From the NCBI RefSeq assembly GCF_046536515.1, contig NZ_JAWDMQ010000015.1, positions 1 through 29,807 of the forward strand: a stretch of 29,807 bases of DNA. Direction: 5' to 3'. Under the pieces are notes generated by a model. That model made no database searches. It worked only from the letters and a program-made list of their open reading frames with translations, and was not told the origin of the DNA. How positions within the stretch are numbered: position 1 is the first letter of the stretch; every line of letters begins with the position of its first letter. Position numbers and translations under genes: made by a program. Below, one piece after another: positions 1 to 6,619 of the stretch. Source of the stretch: Caldisphaera sp046536515 (GTDB taxonomy: Archaea > Thermoproteota > Thermoprotei_A > Sulfolobales > Acidilobaceae).

Positions 1-25
1 TCCTTTGGGGCGGGAAAGAGGTTAG
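1..25 (+). mobile_element. 3' end of an IS200/IS605-type omega-RNA/right end (partial)
   Basis: The first 25 bases carry a G-rich hairpin remnant (CCTTTGGGGCGGG) followed by GAGGTTAG. This closely matches the end of the element that finishes at 2301 and resembles the one finishing at 20653. In IS200/IS605-type elements this is the right end, which is also the 3' scaffold of the TnpB-associated omega-RNA. The rest of the element lies before the window. The downstream bases, which would act as the guide segment, run into the metG promoter. The family assignment is inferred from similarity between copies in this window and from known archaeal right ends. Confidence 0.5.
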
Positions 26-35
26 CAGTAATAAC

Positions 36-43
36 TTTATAAT
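36..43 (+). promoter_or_regulatory. TATA box of metG
   Basis: TTTATAAT in a T-rich context. A transcript starting about 25 bp downstream (near 65) would have a leader of about 30 nt that includes the Shine-Dalgarno sequence AGGGTGA before the TTG start at 99. It lies only about 10 bp after the transposon-type end at 25. Confidence 0.5.
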
Positions 44-98
44 TTTTATTTTTGTATCTTGCTTTGTAGAGTGAAGCTGCAAATTAAGGGTGATTGCA

Positions 99-1832
99 TT
101 GAAATACATTGTTGCATCAGCATGGCCATATTCAGATTTTATTCCACACTTAGGAACAGTTCTCCATTTATTGAGCGCTGATGTGTATGCAAGATACCTT
201 AGAGCATTGGGAAATGATGTTATATTTGTTACCGGTAGCGATGAACACGGTACCCCAATAGAACTAGAGGCTAGAAAAAGAAAAGTTAAACCTAAGGAAT
301 TGACTGATCAGGTTCACGAATATATGCTAAAATTATTTAAAGAATTTAATTTTGATTTCAGTTTATTTTCAAGAACAGAAAGCGATGTTCATAAAGAATT
401 TGTTAAAGAATTTTTGATGAAAATTTACGAGAAGGGTTATATTTTTCCAATGGAAGAAGAACTTCCTTATTGTTTAAACGATAAAATGTTTTTGCCGGAT
501 AGATATGTTGTTGGAACCTGTCCATATTGCGGATTCGATCAAGCTCATGGAGATCAATGCGATAAATGCGGTAGGCTGTTATCACCCAAAGATTTGATAA
601 ATCCGAAGTGTGCTTTATGCGGATCAACTCCTGTTTGGATGAAAACAAAAAATTATTTTATAGATTTATCCAAAATACAGGAAAGATTATTGAATTGGCT
701 TATTAATAATAATGAGCTGGATGATAATGTTAAAAATTACAGTATATCATGGGTAAAGCACGGTTTAAAGCCAAGAAGCATAACTAGGGATATAAATTGG
801 GGTATAGAATCACCTTTTCCAGATACTCAAAATAAAACTATTTATGTGTGGTTTGACGCACTTTTGGGTTATTTAAGTGCAACTAAAGAGTATTTAATAA
901 GAATAGGAAAAGGAAACGATGCGTGGAAGGAATATTGGCAAGACAAAGAAACAAAATCTATATATTTTATAGGAAAAGATAACATACCCTTCCACTCTAT
1001 TGTATTACCTGCCTTGCTAATTGCATCAGAAGAAGATTACATACTTCCATGGAAAATAAACTCTACGGAGTATTTGATGTATGAAGGACAAAAATTTAGT
1101 AAGAGCAGAAAAATTGGAGTATGGCTAGATGAGGCTTTAGGTATAGCACCTGCAGAATATTGGAGGTGGGTATTAATTAGAATAAGGCCCGAAGGGGGAG
1201 ATTCCAATTTTACTTGGAAAGAATTTGTTAAGATAGTGAATAATGAATTAAATGATGATATTGGTAATTTTATTTATAGAGTATTTTCATTATTAAGATC
1301 AAGGTTTAACGGAATTATACCAGAAGCAGAAAAGTTGGAAGATGCAGATGTGGAAACAAATAAAGCTGTTTACTCCTATATAAATGAATATAAACAAAGT
1401 TTAGACGAAGTTAGGCTTAAAAAAGCGACGGACAGTATCTTAGAAATAGCAAGGCTAGGCAATAAGTATCTTAACGACAGAGCTCCATGGGATCTATATC
1501 GCAAAGACATAAAGGTTGCAAGAGGAGTTATGAATGTTTCAGTTAATATAATAAAAAACATATCATTACTTTTATATCCATTTATGCCTTCAACATCAAA
1601 CATTGTATGGAAACAATTAGGCTATAGCACTAATGTATATGAAGTTAAATGGAATGAAATGCTATATAAAAATGTTGAGCCAGGAATGAAATTAAATAAA
1701 GTTGAACCAATTTTTAAGAAGTTACCAGAAGATTTCTTGGAAAACATAGGTAATATAATTAAAAATGCAAGAGAAGAAGCAAATTCAAATAGGCCGAACT
1801 TGTTAAAAGAAATTACTATAGCTAAATCTTAA
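99..1832 (+). CDS. metG: methionyl-tRNA synthetase
   Basis: Class I aminoacyl-tRNA synthetase that charges tRNA-Met with methionine in the cytoplasm. The product is 577 aa. A HIGH-like motif (PHLG, residues 16-19) lies in the N-terminal Rossmann fold and the KMSKS loop appears as KFSKS at 332-336. Between them is a zinc-knuckle insertion with cysteine pairs CPYC (141-144), CDKC (154-157) and CALC (171-174), as in archaeal MetRS. The C-terminal third is the anticodon-binding helical bundle. There is no appended tRNA-binding (OB-fold) domain, which in many archaea is a separate gene. The open frame extends to a GTG at 90, but that codon sits inside the Shine-Dalgarno GGTGA (88-92), so the TTG at 99, giving MKYIVASAWPYS, is the likely start. 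It is transcribed alone. Confidence 0.95.
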   Translation: MKYIVASAWPYSDFIPHLGTVLHLLSADVYARYLRALGNDVIFVTGSDEHGTPIELEARKRKVKPKELTDQVHEYMLKLFKEFNFDFSLFSRTESDVHKEFVKEFLMKIYEKGYIFPMEEELPYCLNDKMFLPDRYVVGTCPYCGFDQAHGDQCDKCGRLLSPKDLINPKCALCGSTPVWMKTKNYFIDLSKIQERLLNWLINNNELDDNVKNYSISWVKHGLKPRSITRDINWGIESPFPDTQNKTIYVWFDALLGYLSATKEYLIRIGKGNDAWKEYWQDKETKSIYFIGKDNIPFHSIVLPALLIASEEDYILPWKINSTEYLMYEGQKFSKSRKIGVWLDEALGIAPAEYWRWVLIRIRPEGGDSNFTWKEFVKIVNNELNDDIGNFIYRVFSLLRSRFNGIIPEAEKLEDADVETNKAVYSYINEYKQSLDEVRLKKATDSILEIARLGNKYLNDRAPWDLYRKDIKVARGVMNVSVNIIKNISLLLYPFMPSTSNIVWKQLGYSTNVYEVKWNEMLYKNVEPGMKLNKVEPIFKKLPEDFLENIGNIIKNAREEANSNRPNLLKEITIAKS

Positions 1833-1841
1833 TTTTGAATT

Positions 1842-1851
1842 AATATATAAG
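1842..1851 (+). promoter_or_regulatory. TATA box upstream of the box C/D sRNA candidate
   Basis: AATATATAAG, just after the metG stop. The expected start point, 25-30 bp downstream, is about 1873-1878, exactly where the terminal stem of the sRNA candidate begins. The good spacing supports a dedicated small-RNA promoter. Confidence 0.5.
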
Positions 1852-1877
1852 GGTATTTGATGCCAAATTTAAAATTA

Positions 1878-1940
1878 GCGGTATGATGACGTGGGCAACC
1901 CATGATGGAGAGATGAAATACCTAGTCTCACTCTGACCGC
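1878..1940 (+). ncRNA. box C/D guide sRNA candidate
   Basis: The terminal part fits a canonical kink-turn. GCGG (1878-1881) pairs with CCGC (1937-1940). A three-base bulge TAT follows, then GATGA of box C (ATGATGA, 1883-1889) faces box D CTGA (1933-1936), giving the expected G-A, A-G, U-U and G-C contacts. Internal boxes are weaker: D' could be ATGA (1902-1905), exactly 12 nt after box C, and C' could be GAGATGA (1910-1916). The D' guide would be 1890-1901 and the D guide would end at 1932. Such RNAs direct fibrillarin-dependent 2'-O-methylation of rRNA or tRNA; the target here is not identified. A TATA box at 1842-1851 is well placed. Confidence 0.55.
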
Positions 1941-1979
1941 GCAAAAAATGGAGAGATGAAATACCTAGTCTCACTCTGA
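1905..1979 (+). repeat. 32-bp exact direct repeat duplicating the 3' half of the C/D sRNA
   Basis: Bases 1905-1936 and 1948-1979 are identical over 32 bp, separated by 11 bp. The repeated unit holds the putative C' box, the D-guide segment and box D (CTGA). The second copy lacks box C and the closing stem, so it looks like a half-unit, perhaps from slippage or a partial tandem duplication. Confidence 0.85.
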
Positions 1980-1989
1980 AAAAGTGAAC

Positions 1990-2301
1990 GACAAGCCCCT
2001 TCTAGGGGTGGGTAAAAGCTTTTAGATTCCAGTTTTAAAAGTATTGTAAAATAAAACGTGTCCCCATAAGGAGATTCCTCATGGCTCCACATATTCCCAA
2101 GTTCCTTGGATCTGGGATGGGAGGCCAGTGTGGGATAGGGGTAATTGGTTGAAGGCTTGACCAATGGTTTACCTGGATAAATAGAGCGTGGTGAGTGATT
2201 TCATCCGTTAGCTATGAAATGATGAAAATGAAGGCAGTAAACCACAAACCTATGATCTACCCTGAGGGAACCCTTATCCTTTGGGGTGGGAAGGAGGTTA
2301 G
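1990..2301 (+). mobile_element. Solo omega-RNA-like element derived from IS200/IS605, no tnpB
   Basis: This is a non-coding, GC-richer stretch in AT-rich DNA. It starts with a hairpin (CCCCT/AGGGG, 1996-2008, extended by a G-T pair) and ends with GAGGTTAG (2294-2301), preceded by CTGAGGGAACCC, which matches the ends at 25, 20653 and 27876. Interior hairpins include 2064-2084 (CCAT..AGGA / TCCT..ATGG), one near 2141-2174 (TTGGT/ACCAA) and 2198-2220 (ATTTCAT/ATGAAAT). It shares a GGATAA..TAGAG motif with the element at 20373-20653. No reading frame resembles a transposase. I interpret it as a tnpB-less derivative that keeps the structured RNA end. The 5' limit is uncertain, and an unrelated structured ncRNA is possible. 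Confidence 0.5.
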
Positions 2302-2388
2302 CGCGCAAAACTGCTAATACTTTCTGAATTTTTTTATTTTAAATTGAAAAGTGTTACAAAAAGTAAAATTTTATATTTCTTAGCTTGT

Positions 2389-2397
2389 CTATAAATA
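2389..2397 (+). promoter_or_regulatory. TATA box of the AbrB-ACT gene
   Basis: CTATAAATA with an A-rich flank. The predicted start is about 2420, giving a leader of about 25 nt that includes GGGGTG before the GTG at 2445. Confidence 0.5.
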
Positions 2398-2444
2398 AAA
2401 AGGATCTAAGTAAATTAGGTTGAGAATTTAATGGGGTGTACTTT

Positions 2445-2873
2445 GTGTCAAGTAGTAGAGTTACTGGATTGGTTAAGGTAGATTCCAAAGGCAGGATAAC
2501 AATACCTCAAACTATGAGGGAAAATTTGGGAATAGAACCGGGAATGCTGGTTGCATTATTAGCTGATAGCGATAAAAAAGAAATTGTAATAAGTCCTATA
2601 CTATCTGAAAATGCTAAAGTATTAGAATTAAGCATAGACATGGTAGACAAACCTGGGTCGTTGGCAAAGGTTATTGATAAAATTGCGGAATATAAAATAG
2701 ATATTATTGCAAACAGATGCACATCTATAACAAGGAGAGAAGAAGGAGAGTGTACATTTATTATAGATATAAGTCAAAGTTCTATAGATGCTGATAAATT
2801 AAAGTCTGCACTGGAATCTATAGATGTAGTTACTCAAGTAAGAGTAAAGCAATTTGAAGTTCCTTCATATTAA
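2445..2873 (+). CDS. AbrB/SpoVT-type DNA-binding protein with ACT domain
   Basis: The 142-aa product has two domains. An N-terminal AbrB swapped-hairpin fold covers roughly residues 3-50 (VKVDSKGRITIPQTMRENLG, then the PGM..L segment), typical of dimeric DNA-binding regulators. A C-terminal ACT-type domain covers roughly residues 60-138 (LSIDMVDKPGSLAKVIDKIA), whose family usually binds amino acids or other small ligands. A ligand-responsive transcription factor is therefore likely; DNA site and ligand are unknown. The frame could begin at a GTG at 2436, but that overlaps the Shine-Dalgarno GGGGTG (2433-2438), so GTG 2445 is preferred. The gene has its own TATA box and lies about 100 bp upstream of the ribosomal operon in the same orientation. 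Confidence 0.8.
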   Translation: MSSSRVTGLVKVDSKGRITIPQTMRENLGIEPGMLVALLADSDKKEIVISPILSENAKVLELSIDMVDKPGSLAKVIDKIAEYKIDIIANRCTSITRREEGECTFIIDISQSSIDADKLKSALESIDVVTQVRVKQFEVPSY

Positions 2874-2922
2874 ACATTCTAAATAAAATTTATTTCATTA
2901 TAGCATAAAAGGATTTTAAAGG

Positions 2923-2932
2923 AGTATAAATA
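2923..2932 (+). promoter_or_regulatory. TATA box of the ribosomal operon
   Basis: AGTATAAATA between the regulator gene and uS19. The predicted start near 2955 gives a short leader with AGGTGA before ATG 2977, so the operon can be transcribed independently of the upstream gene. Confidence 0.5.
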
Positions 2933-2976
2933 ACTAGGAATTGCTAGAAAGCGCGTGAGCCAGTTAGGTGAAAGAA

Positions 2977-3414
2977 ATGTCGATTGAGCTGAAACCAGAA
3001 TGGAAGCGATTTAAATATAGAGGTAAGACTTTAGATGAATTACTCAATATGCCCATGGATGAATTGGTTAAACTATTTCCGTCGAGGTCTAGGAGAAGTT
3101 TGACAAGAGGTTTTACACCATCTCAAAAAGTATTGTTAGCTAAGATAAGGGCCCTCAGAAAGGCTATACAACAAGATCCTAACAAGGTTAATACTGTGAT
3201 CAAAACTCATGTTAGGGACCTAGTTATATTGCCAGAGATGATTGGATTGACAATAGCAGTTCATAATGGTAAAGAATATGTGTCAGTTAGGATAACCCCT
3301 GAAATGATTGGACATAGACTTGGAGAATACAGCCATACAACAAAGACAGTACATCACGGAGAACCAGGATTAAAGGCGTCTAAGAGCAGCTTGCACGTAG
3401 CTGCTAAAGTGTGA
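2977..3414 (+). CDS. rps19: 30S ribosomal protein uS19
   Basis: Small-subunit head protein that contacts 16S rRNA near uS13. The 145-aa archaeal form carries the family signatures YRGKTLDELLNMPMDE near the N-terminus, PSRSRRSLTRGF in the middle, and VILPEMIGLTIAVHNGKEY and PEMIGHRLGEY toward the C-terminus. The start is ATG 2977 with AGGTGA (2965-2970) upstream; a GTG at 2968 lies within that motif. It is the first gene of this operon. Archaeal S10-type operons usually have uL2, uL23, uL4 and uL3 before uS19, but here the regulator gene and a promoter precede it. Confidence 0.95.
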   Translation: MSIELKPEWKRFKYRGKTLDELLNMPMDELVKLFPSRSRRSLTRGFTPSQKVLLAKIRALRKAIQQDPNKVNTVIKTHVRDLVILPEMIGLTIAVHNGKEYVSVRITPEMIGHRLGEYSHTTKTVHHGEPGLKASKSSLHVAAKV

Positions 3415-3424
3415 GGTGGTTTAG

Positions 3425-3898
3425 TTGCCGCAATGGAATTATTCATTTAGAATTCCCGATGAAAGCAAAGTAGCGAAAGCAGTAATTAGAGAGGTGCCTG
3501 TGCATCCTAAGGTAATAGTTGAGATAGCTAAAGCGATAAATGGTATGAATTTAAAAAAGGCTGAAAAATTCTTGCAGAACGTAATTGAGCAAAAGGAGCC
3601 TGTACCATTTAGAAGGTCTAATAAAAAGGTTTCGCATAAAAGGGGTTTAAGCGATAGATGGGGCGTACCATCTGGTAGGTACCCTATAAAAGCATCTAAG
3701 TATGTTTTAAAATTATTAGAAAATGTTGAAAATAATGCAGAAAATAAAGGATTGGAAGTAGAGAAACTAGTTATATCTCATATAGCTGTAAGCAAAGGTT
3801 TAACATTAAAGAGAGCTATGCCAAGGGCTTTTGGAAGGGCCGATGTAATTAGAAAGTTCAGATCAAATGTAGAAGTAATAGTTAGAATGGAGGAATGA
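3425..3898 (+). CDS. rpl22: 50S ribosomal protein uL22
   Basis: Large-subunit protein lining the peptide exit tunnel. The 157-aa archaeal type has an N-terminal MPQWNYSFR, the conserved segment YPIKASKYVLKLLENVENNA around residues 79-98, and the C-terminal basic beta-hairpin region (RAMPRAFGRADVIRKF) that reaches into the tunnel. Translation starts at TTG 3425 after a strong GAGGTGGT Shine-Dalgarno that overlaps the end of uS19 (gap 10 bp). It is followed by uS3 after 4 bp, the standard order. Confidence 0.95.
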   Translation: MPQWNYSFRIPDESKVAKAVIREVPVHPKVIVEIAKAINGMNLKKAEKFLQNVIEQKEPVPFRRSNKKVSHKRGLSDRWGVPSGRYPIKASKYVLKLLENVENNAENKGLEVEKLVISHIAVSKGLTLKRAMPRAFGRADVIRKFRSNVEVIVRMEE

Positions 3899-3902
3899 AA
3901 TT

Positions 3903-4649
3903 ATGTCTAGAATAAAAAAATTTTTCCTGGATCAAGCAATGCTTAGGGCAAAAATAGATGAGTATCTTGCCCAAAATTTCTACACAGCCGGATATTCTGG
4001 AGTTCACATAATTCAAAGCGGACTTGGGACAAGGATTCATATATATGCAGAAAGACCTGCACTAATAATTGGTAGGAAAGGAGCAACTATCAGGAGGTTA
4101 CAAGGAGTATTTCAAAAGGTTTTTGGTTTAGAAAATGCCCAGGTAACCGTTAGCCAGCCAGATAACATGGAACTTAACGCAAGAGTTCAAGCATTTAGGG
4201 TTGCTAGATCTTTAGAAATGGGTTATCATTTTAGAAGGGTTGCAATGGCTACATTAAGAAGAATAATAGAAGCTGGAGCTATAGGAGCAGAGATAGTAAT
4301 AAGTGGGAAGTTAACAAACGAAAGAGCTAAATTTGAAAAGCTTCAAATGGGTAAAGTAATTAAAACTGGAGATATAGTAGATCAATATGTAGATAAGGCA
4401 GTTTCTGGTGCAAAGCTGCCTCAAGGAGTTTATGGTGTAAGAGTAATTATAGTTAAGCAACAGGCATCACAGCCGCACATATATGAAAAAGGAGAAGATG
4501 AAATCAAGAACGTGATTCAATCCTTAAAAGAGCAGGTAGAAGAAATTAAAGCTGAAGAAGGACAGGAGAAATTGGAGGAAATGATGGAGGAAATGAGTGA
4601 AGAAAAGGAGGTTGAGGAAGGTGGGGAAATACAAGCTCAAAATGAGTGA
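3903..4649 (+). CDS. rps3: 30S ribosomal protein uS3
   Basis: Small-subunit protein at the mRNA entry channel. The 248-aa product has the N-terminal KH domain with its GxxG loop in PALIIGRKGATIRRLQ (about residues 53-68) and the C-terminal uS3 domain (RVARSLEMGYHFRRVA, then VSGAKLPQGVYGVRV). The last 45 residues form a very acidic Glu-rich tail, longer than the bacterial form but seen in several archaea. The start is ATG 3903 with GGAGGAATG upstream. Its 3' end overlaps uL29 by 29 bp, suggesting translational coupling. Confidence 0.95.
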   Translation: MSRIKKFFLDQAMLRAKIDEYLAQNFYTAGYSGVHIIQSGLGTRIHIYAERPALIIGRKGATIRRLQGVFQKVFGLENAQVTVSQPDNMELNARVQAFRVARSLEMGYHFRRVAMATLRRIIEAGAIGAEIVISGKLTNERAKFEKLQMGKVIKTGDIVDQYVDKAVSGAKLPQGVYGVRVIIVKQQASQPHIYEKGEDEIKNVIQSLKEQVEEIKAEEGQEKLEEMMEEMSEEKEVEEGGEIQAQNE

Positions 4650-4824
4650 ACTTAGGAAAATGCAAGAAGACGAAGTAAAGAAGGCATTAAGTGATACTGT
4701 ATCAGAATTAGCCATCCTTAGACATAAAGCCTCTACAGGATCTTTGGATAACCCTGCAAAAATCAAGCAGTTGAGGAAAAATAAAGCAAGAATATTAACA
4801 TTTATGAATGAAAAGAAAAAGTAA
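4621..4824 (+). CDS. rpl29: 50S ribosomal protein uL29
   Basis: Small two-helix protein near the exit tunnel and a docking region for nascent-chain factors. The 67-aa product has the family segments KMSELRKMQEDEVKKALSD and ELAILRHKASTG followed by a basic C-terminus. The start GTG 4621 lies about 10 bp after GGAGG inside the uS3 gene. An upstream GTG in frame at 4597 would overlap uS3 further and lacks a ribosome-binding site. ATG 4642 is another possible start but has no visible Shine-Dalgarno. Confidence 0.88.
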   Translation: MGKYKLKMSELRKMQEDEVKKALSDTVSELAILRHKASTGSLDNPAKIKQLRKNKARILTFMNEKKK

Positions 4825-4836
4825 ATGTGAAAATAT

Positions 4837-5109
4837 TTGAAAATCAATAGAAAAAATATAATTTATCACGAAATTATTGGTTTAAATGTTTGTATTTTAA
4901 AGCATTTAGATCCTAATTTGGAAGGGAAATGCGGAAAAGTATATTACGAAACAAAAAATACATTAGTTTTAGAAACCGATAAAGGCAAAAAGATTGTAAT
5001 GAAGAAAGGAGCCATTTTTGAATTTTTAATTGAAAATGAAAAAATAACTGTTTTAGGCGATGATTTAATAGGTAGGCCTGAGGATAGAGTAAAAAACTTA
5101 ATAAAATAA
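4837..5109 (+). CDS. rnp1: ribonuclease P protein component 1 (Rpp29/Pop4 family)
   Basis: RNA-binding subunit of archaeal RNase P, which trims tRNA 5' leaders. The 90-aa product has the Sm-like beta-barrel typical of Rpp29: IGLNVCILKHLDPNLEGKCG (about residues 14-33), then VYYETKNTLVLETDKGKKIVM. Its position between uL29 and uS17 is the classical place for this gene in archaeal ribosomal operons. The start is TTG 4837, 12 bp after the uL29 stop, with only a weak TGTGA upstream. It is followed by a gap of 270 bp with no gene, so it probably ends the first transcription block. Confidence 0.88.
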   Translation: MKINRKNIIYHEIIGLNVCILKHLDPNLEGKCGKVYYETKNTLVLETDKGKKIVMKKGAIFEFLIENEKITVLGDDLIGRPEDRVKNLIK

Positions 5110-5313
5110 TTTTATAAGTTTATGATATTTTTATTAAATCTTTTAATATATTTGAAGAGTTTACAAAACATAAATATATTGTTTTTTAATAACTTAAAAA
5201 GAATTTAACCAAAAATAATCTAAAGATTAAAAAATGTTTTAATTATATATGCGGTTAAAGAATAAGCTTTATGAATTTTTATATAGAATGTGCTTGAATT
5301 ACCCCCAATAGAG

Positions 5314-5321
5314 TTTATAAG
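5314..5321 (+). promoter_or_regulatory. Internal operon TATA box before uS17
   Basis: TTTATAAG lies in the 270-bp AT-rich gap 5110-5379 between Rpp29 and uS17. A start near 5346 leaves about 35 nt before the ATG at 5380. A second A/T-rich candidate, TTTTTATATAG near 5276-5286, also exists. I see no gene or notable repeat in the rest of the gap. Confidence 0.4.
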
Positions 5322-5379
5322 TATCATTTTTTACTTTTTGATGTGCGGTAAAAATGGAATCGCGATAGGTGTAAGATTA

Positions 5380-5721
5380 ATGCCAGAACAGAAAGCAATA
5401 AAGAATTTGCAAATACCTGGGGTGAGTCCGCCCCAAAAAAGCTGTAGTGATCCATATTGTCCATGGCATGGATCACTTAAGGTTAGAGGTGTGTTATTAG
5501 AAGTTGTTGTTGAAAAGCTAAGAACAAAAGAAAGTGCTGTTGTAAGGCATGAGCATTTGTATTATAATCGTAAGTATAAGAGATATGAATGGAGAAGAAC
5601 TAAAAAGCATGTGCATGTGCCAGCATGCTTAGATATAAAGGAGGGAGACAAGGTAGTAATTGGTGAAACTAGACCATTATCAAAAACTATTAAGTTTGTG
5701 ATATTAGGTAAACATACATAA
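5380..5721 (+). CDS. rps17: 30S ribosomal protein uS17
   Basis: Primary 16S rRNA-binding protein of the OB-fold class. The 113-aa product shows the archaeal signatures CSDPYCPWHGSLKVRG (about residues 20-35), VVRHEHLYYNRKYKRYEWRRTK and a C-terminal GDKVVIGETRPLSKTIKFV. The open frame reaches back to 5290, but those 30 residues are hydrophobic and unlike the family. AGGTG at 5367-5371 places the start at ATG 5380 (MPEQKAIKNLQIPG). Cys-rich residues near the N-terminus (CSDPYC) are common in archaeal uS17. Confidence 0.93.
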   Translation: MPEQKAIKNLQIPGVSPPQKSCSDPYCPWHGSLKVRGVLLEVVVEKLRTKESAVVRHEHLYYNRKYKRYEWRRTKKHVHVPACLDIKEGDKVVIGETRPLSKTIKFVILGKHT

Positions 5722-5735
5722 GGGGTGTTAATTAA

Positions 5736-6158
5736 ATGCCAAAGAGGAAGAAGTATGGAGCAGTGCTTTCAAGAAGGGGGTTAAGCGCTGGCCTTCAAGT
5801 TGGTTCAACAGCTTTCGTTGCAGATAATAGTGGGGCCAAAGAAGCCTTAATAGTTGATGTACCATTAGTTAAAACTAGGGTTAGAAGATTAGCAAGGGCA
5901 ACCGTTGGGGATTTAGTAGTTGTATCTATTAAAAAAGGAAATCCTCAAGTTAGAAAACAAATAAGTTATGCAGTAATTATAAGGCAAAAAAGACCATATA
6001 AGAGGTCTGACGGCACTTGGATATCGTTTAATGATAATGCTTTAGTTTTAGTTAACCCTGATGGAACCCCTAAAGGAAGCGAGATAAGAGGTTCAGTTCC
6101 TAAAGAAGTAGCAGAAAGGTGGCCAACGGTAGCTAAGCTTGCTACCTCTATTATATGA
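5736..6158 (+). CDS. rpl14: 50S ribosomal protein uL14
   Basis: Large-subunit protein at the subunit interface, near the site bound by translation factors. The 140-aa product carries the conserved core ADNSGAKEALIVDVP (about residues 29-43), ATVGDLVVVSIKKG and IRGSVPKEVAERWP near the end, all typical of archaeal and eukaryotic uL14. ATG 5736 is preceded by AGGGGTG. It overlaps the longest frame of uL24 only outside the chosen uL24 start. Confidence 0.95.
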   Translation: MPKRKKYGAVLSRRGLSAGLQVGSTAFVADNSGAKEALIVDVPLVKTRVRRLARATVGDLVVVSIKKGNPQVRKQISYAVIIRQKRPYKRSDGTWISFNDNALVLVNPDGTPKGSEIRGSVPKEVAERWPTVAKLATSII

Positions 6159-6169
6159 GGTGTTGTAAT

Positions 6170-6619
6170 ATGATAAGGTCATCTAATCCAAGAAAGCAAC
6201 GTAAGTTTTTGTTTAATATGCCCCTTCATTTAAAGCATAAGCTTGTTACAGTGCAATTAAGCAAAGAGCTGAGAGAAAAATTTGGTATTAGAAATATGCC
6301 ATTAAGAGTTGGGGATAAAGTTAAAGTGGTCAAAGGATCTTATAAAGGTAAAACAGGAAAAGTATCTGAAATAGATCTAAAGAGATTATTTGTTAAAATT
6401 GAAGGCATTACGAGGAAAAAAGCTGATGGTACTGAAATACCTGTTAAATTTAGACCATGGAATTTAATAATCACTGATTTAGATTTAAAAGATGAAGAAA
6501 GAAGAAAAATAGTACAGAGAAGAGGAGGAAAAATGGTTACGCAAGAAGAAAAAAGTGAAGTTACAGAAGCTAAAGTAGCTGAAGAAAAACAACCTGAGGA
6601 AAAACAAGGTGAAAAGTGA
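6170..6619 (+). CDS. rpl24: 50S ribosomal protein uL24
   Basis: Assembly-initiating 23S rRNA-binding protein with a KOW motif. The 149-aa product has the archaeal N-terminus SSNPRKQRKFLFNMPLHLKH, a KOW segment VGDKVKVVKGSYKGKTGKVSE (about residues 46-66) and an acidic, repeat-like C-terminal tail of Glu/Lys residues after about 120. GAGGTG at 6157-6162, overlapping the uL14 stop, sets the start at ATG 6170; an in-frame ATG at 6155 lies before that motif and is less likely. Confidence 0.93.
   Translation: MIRSSNPRKQRKFLFNMPLHLKHKLVTVQLSKELREKFGIRNMPLRVGDKVKVVKGSYKGKTGKVSEIDLKRLFVKIEGITRKKADGTEIPVKFRPWNLIITDLDLKDEERRKIVQRRGGKMVTQEEKSEVTEAKVAEEKQPEEKQGEK

Noticed and set aside
1905..1979. CRISPR-like array
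   Set aside because: Only two copies, an 11-bp spacer and no cas genes; the repeat is half of an sRNA candidate.
1928..2164. 78-codon minus-strand frame in the metG-AbrB gap
   Set aside because: It crosses the repeat and hairpins of the non-coding region, has no ribosome-binding site and shows no family resemblance.
2219..2272. A second C/D-like box pair (ATGATGA ... CTGA) inside the structured element
   Set aside because: No closing stem flanks the boxes and the segment is better explained as part of the omega-RNA-like end.
1878..2301. RNase P RNA or SRP RNA
   Set aside because: The conserved RNase P core motifs (GAGGAAA..., ACAGAAA) and the SRP helix-8 GGAAG/AGCAGCC signature are not present.
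5290..5379. N-terminal extension of uS17
   Set aside because: Hydrophobic residues unlike the family; a Shine-Dalgarno at 5367-5371 points to ATG 5380.
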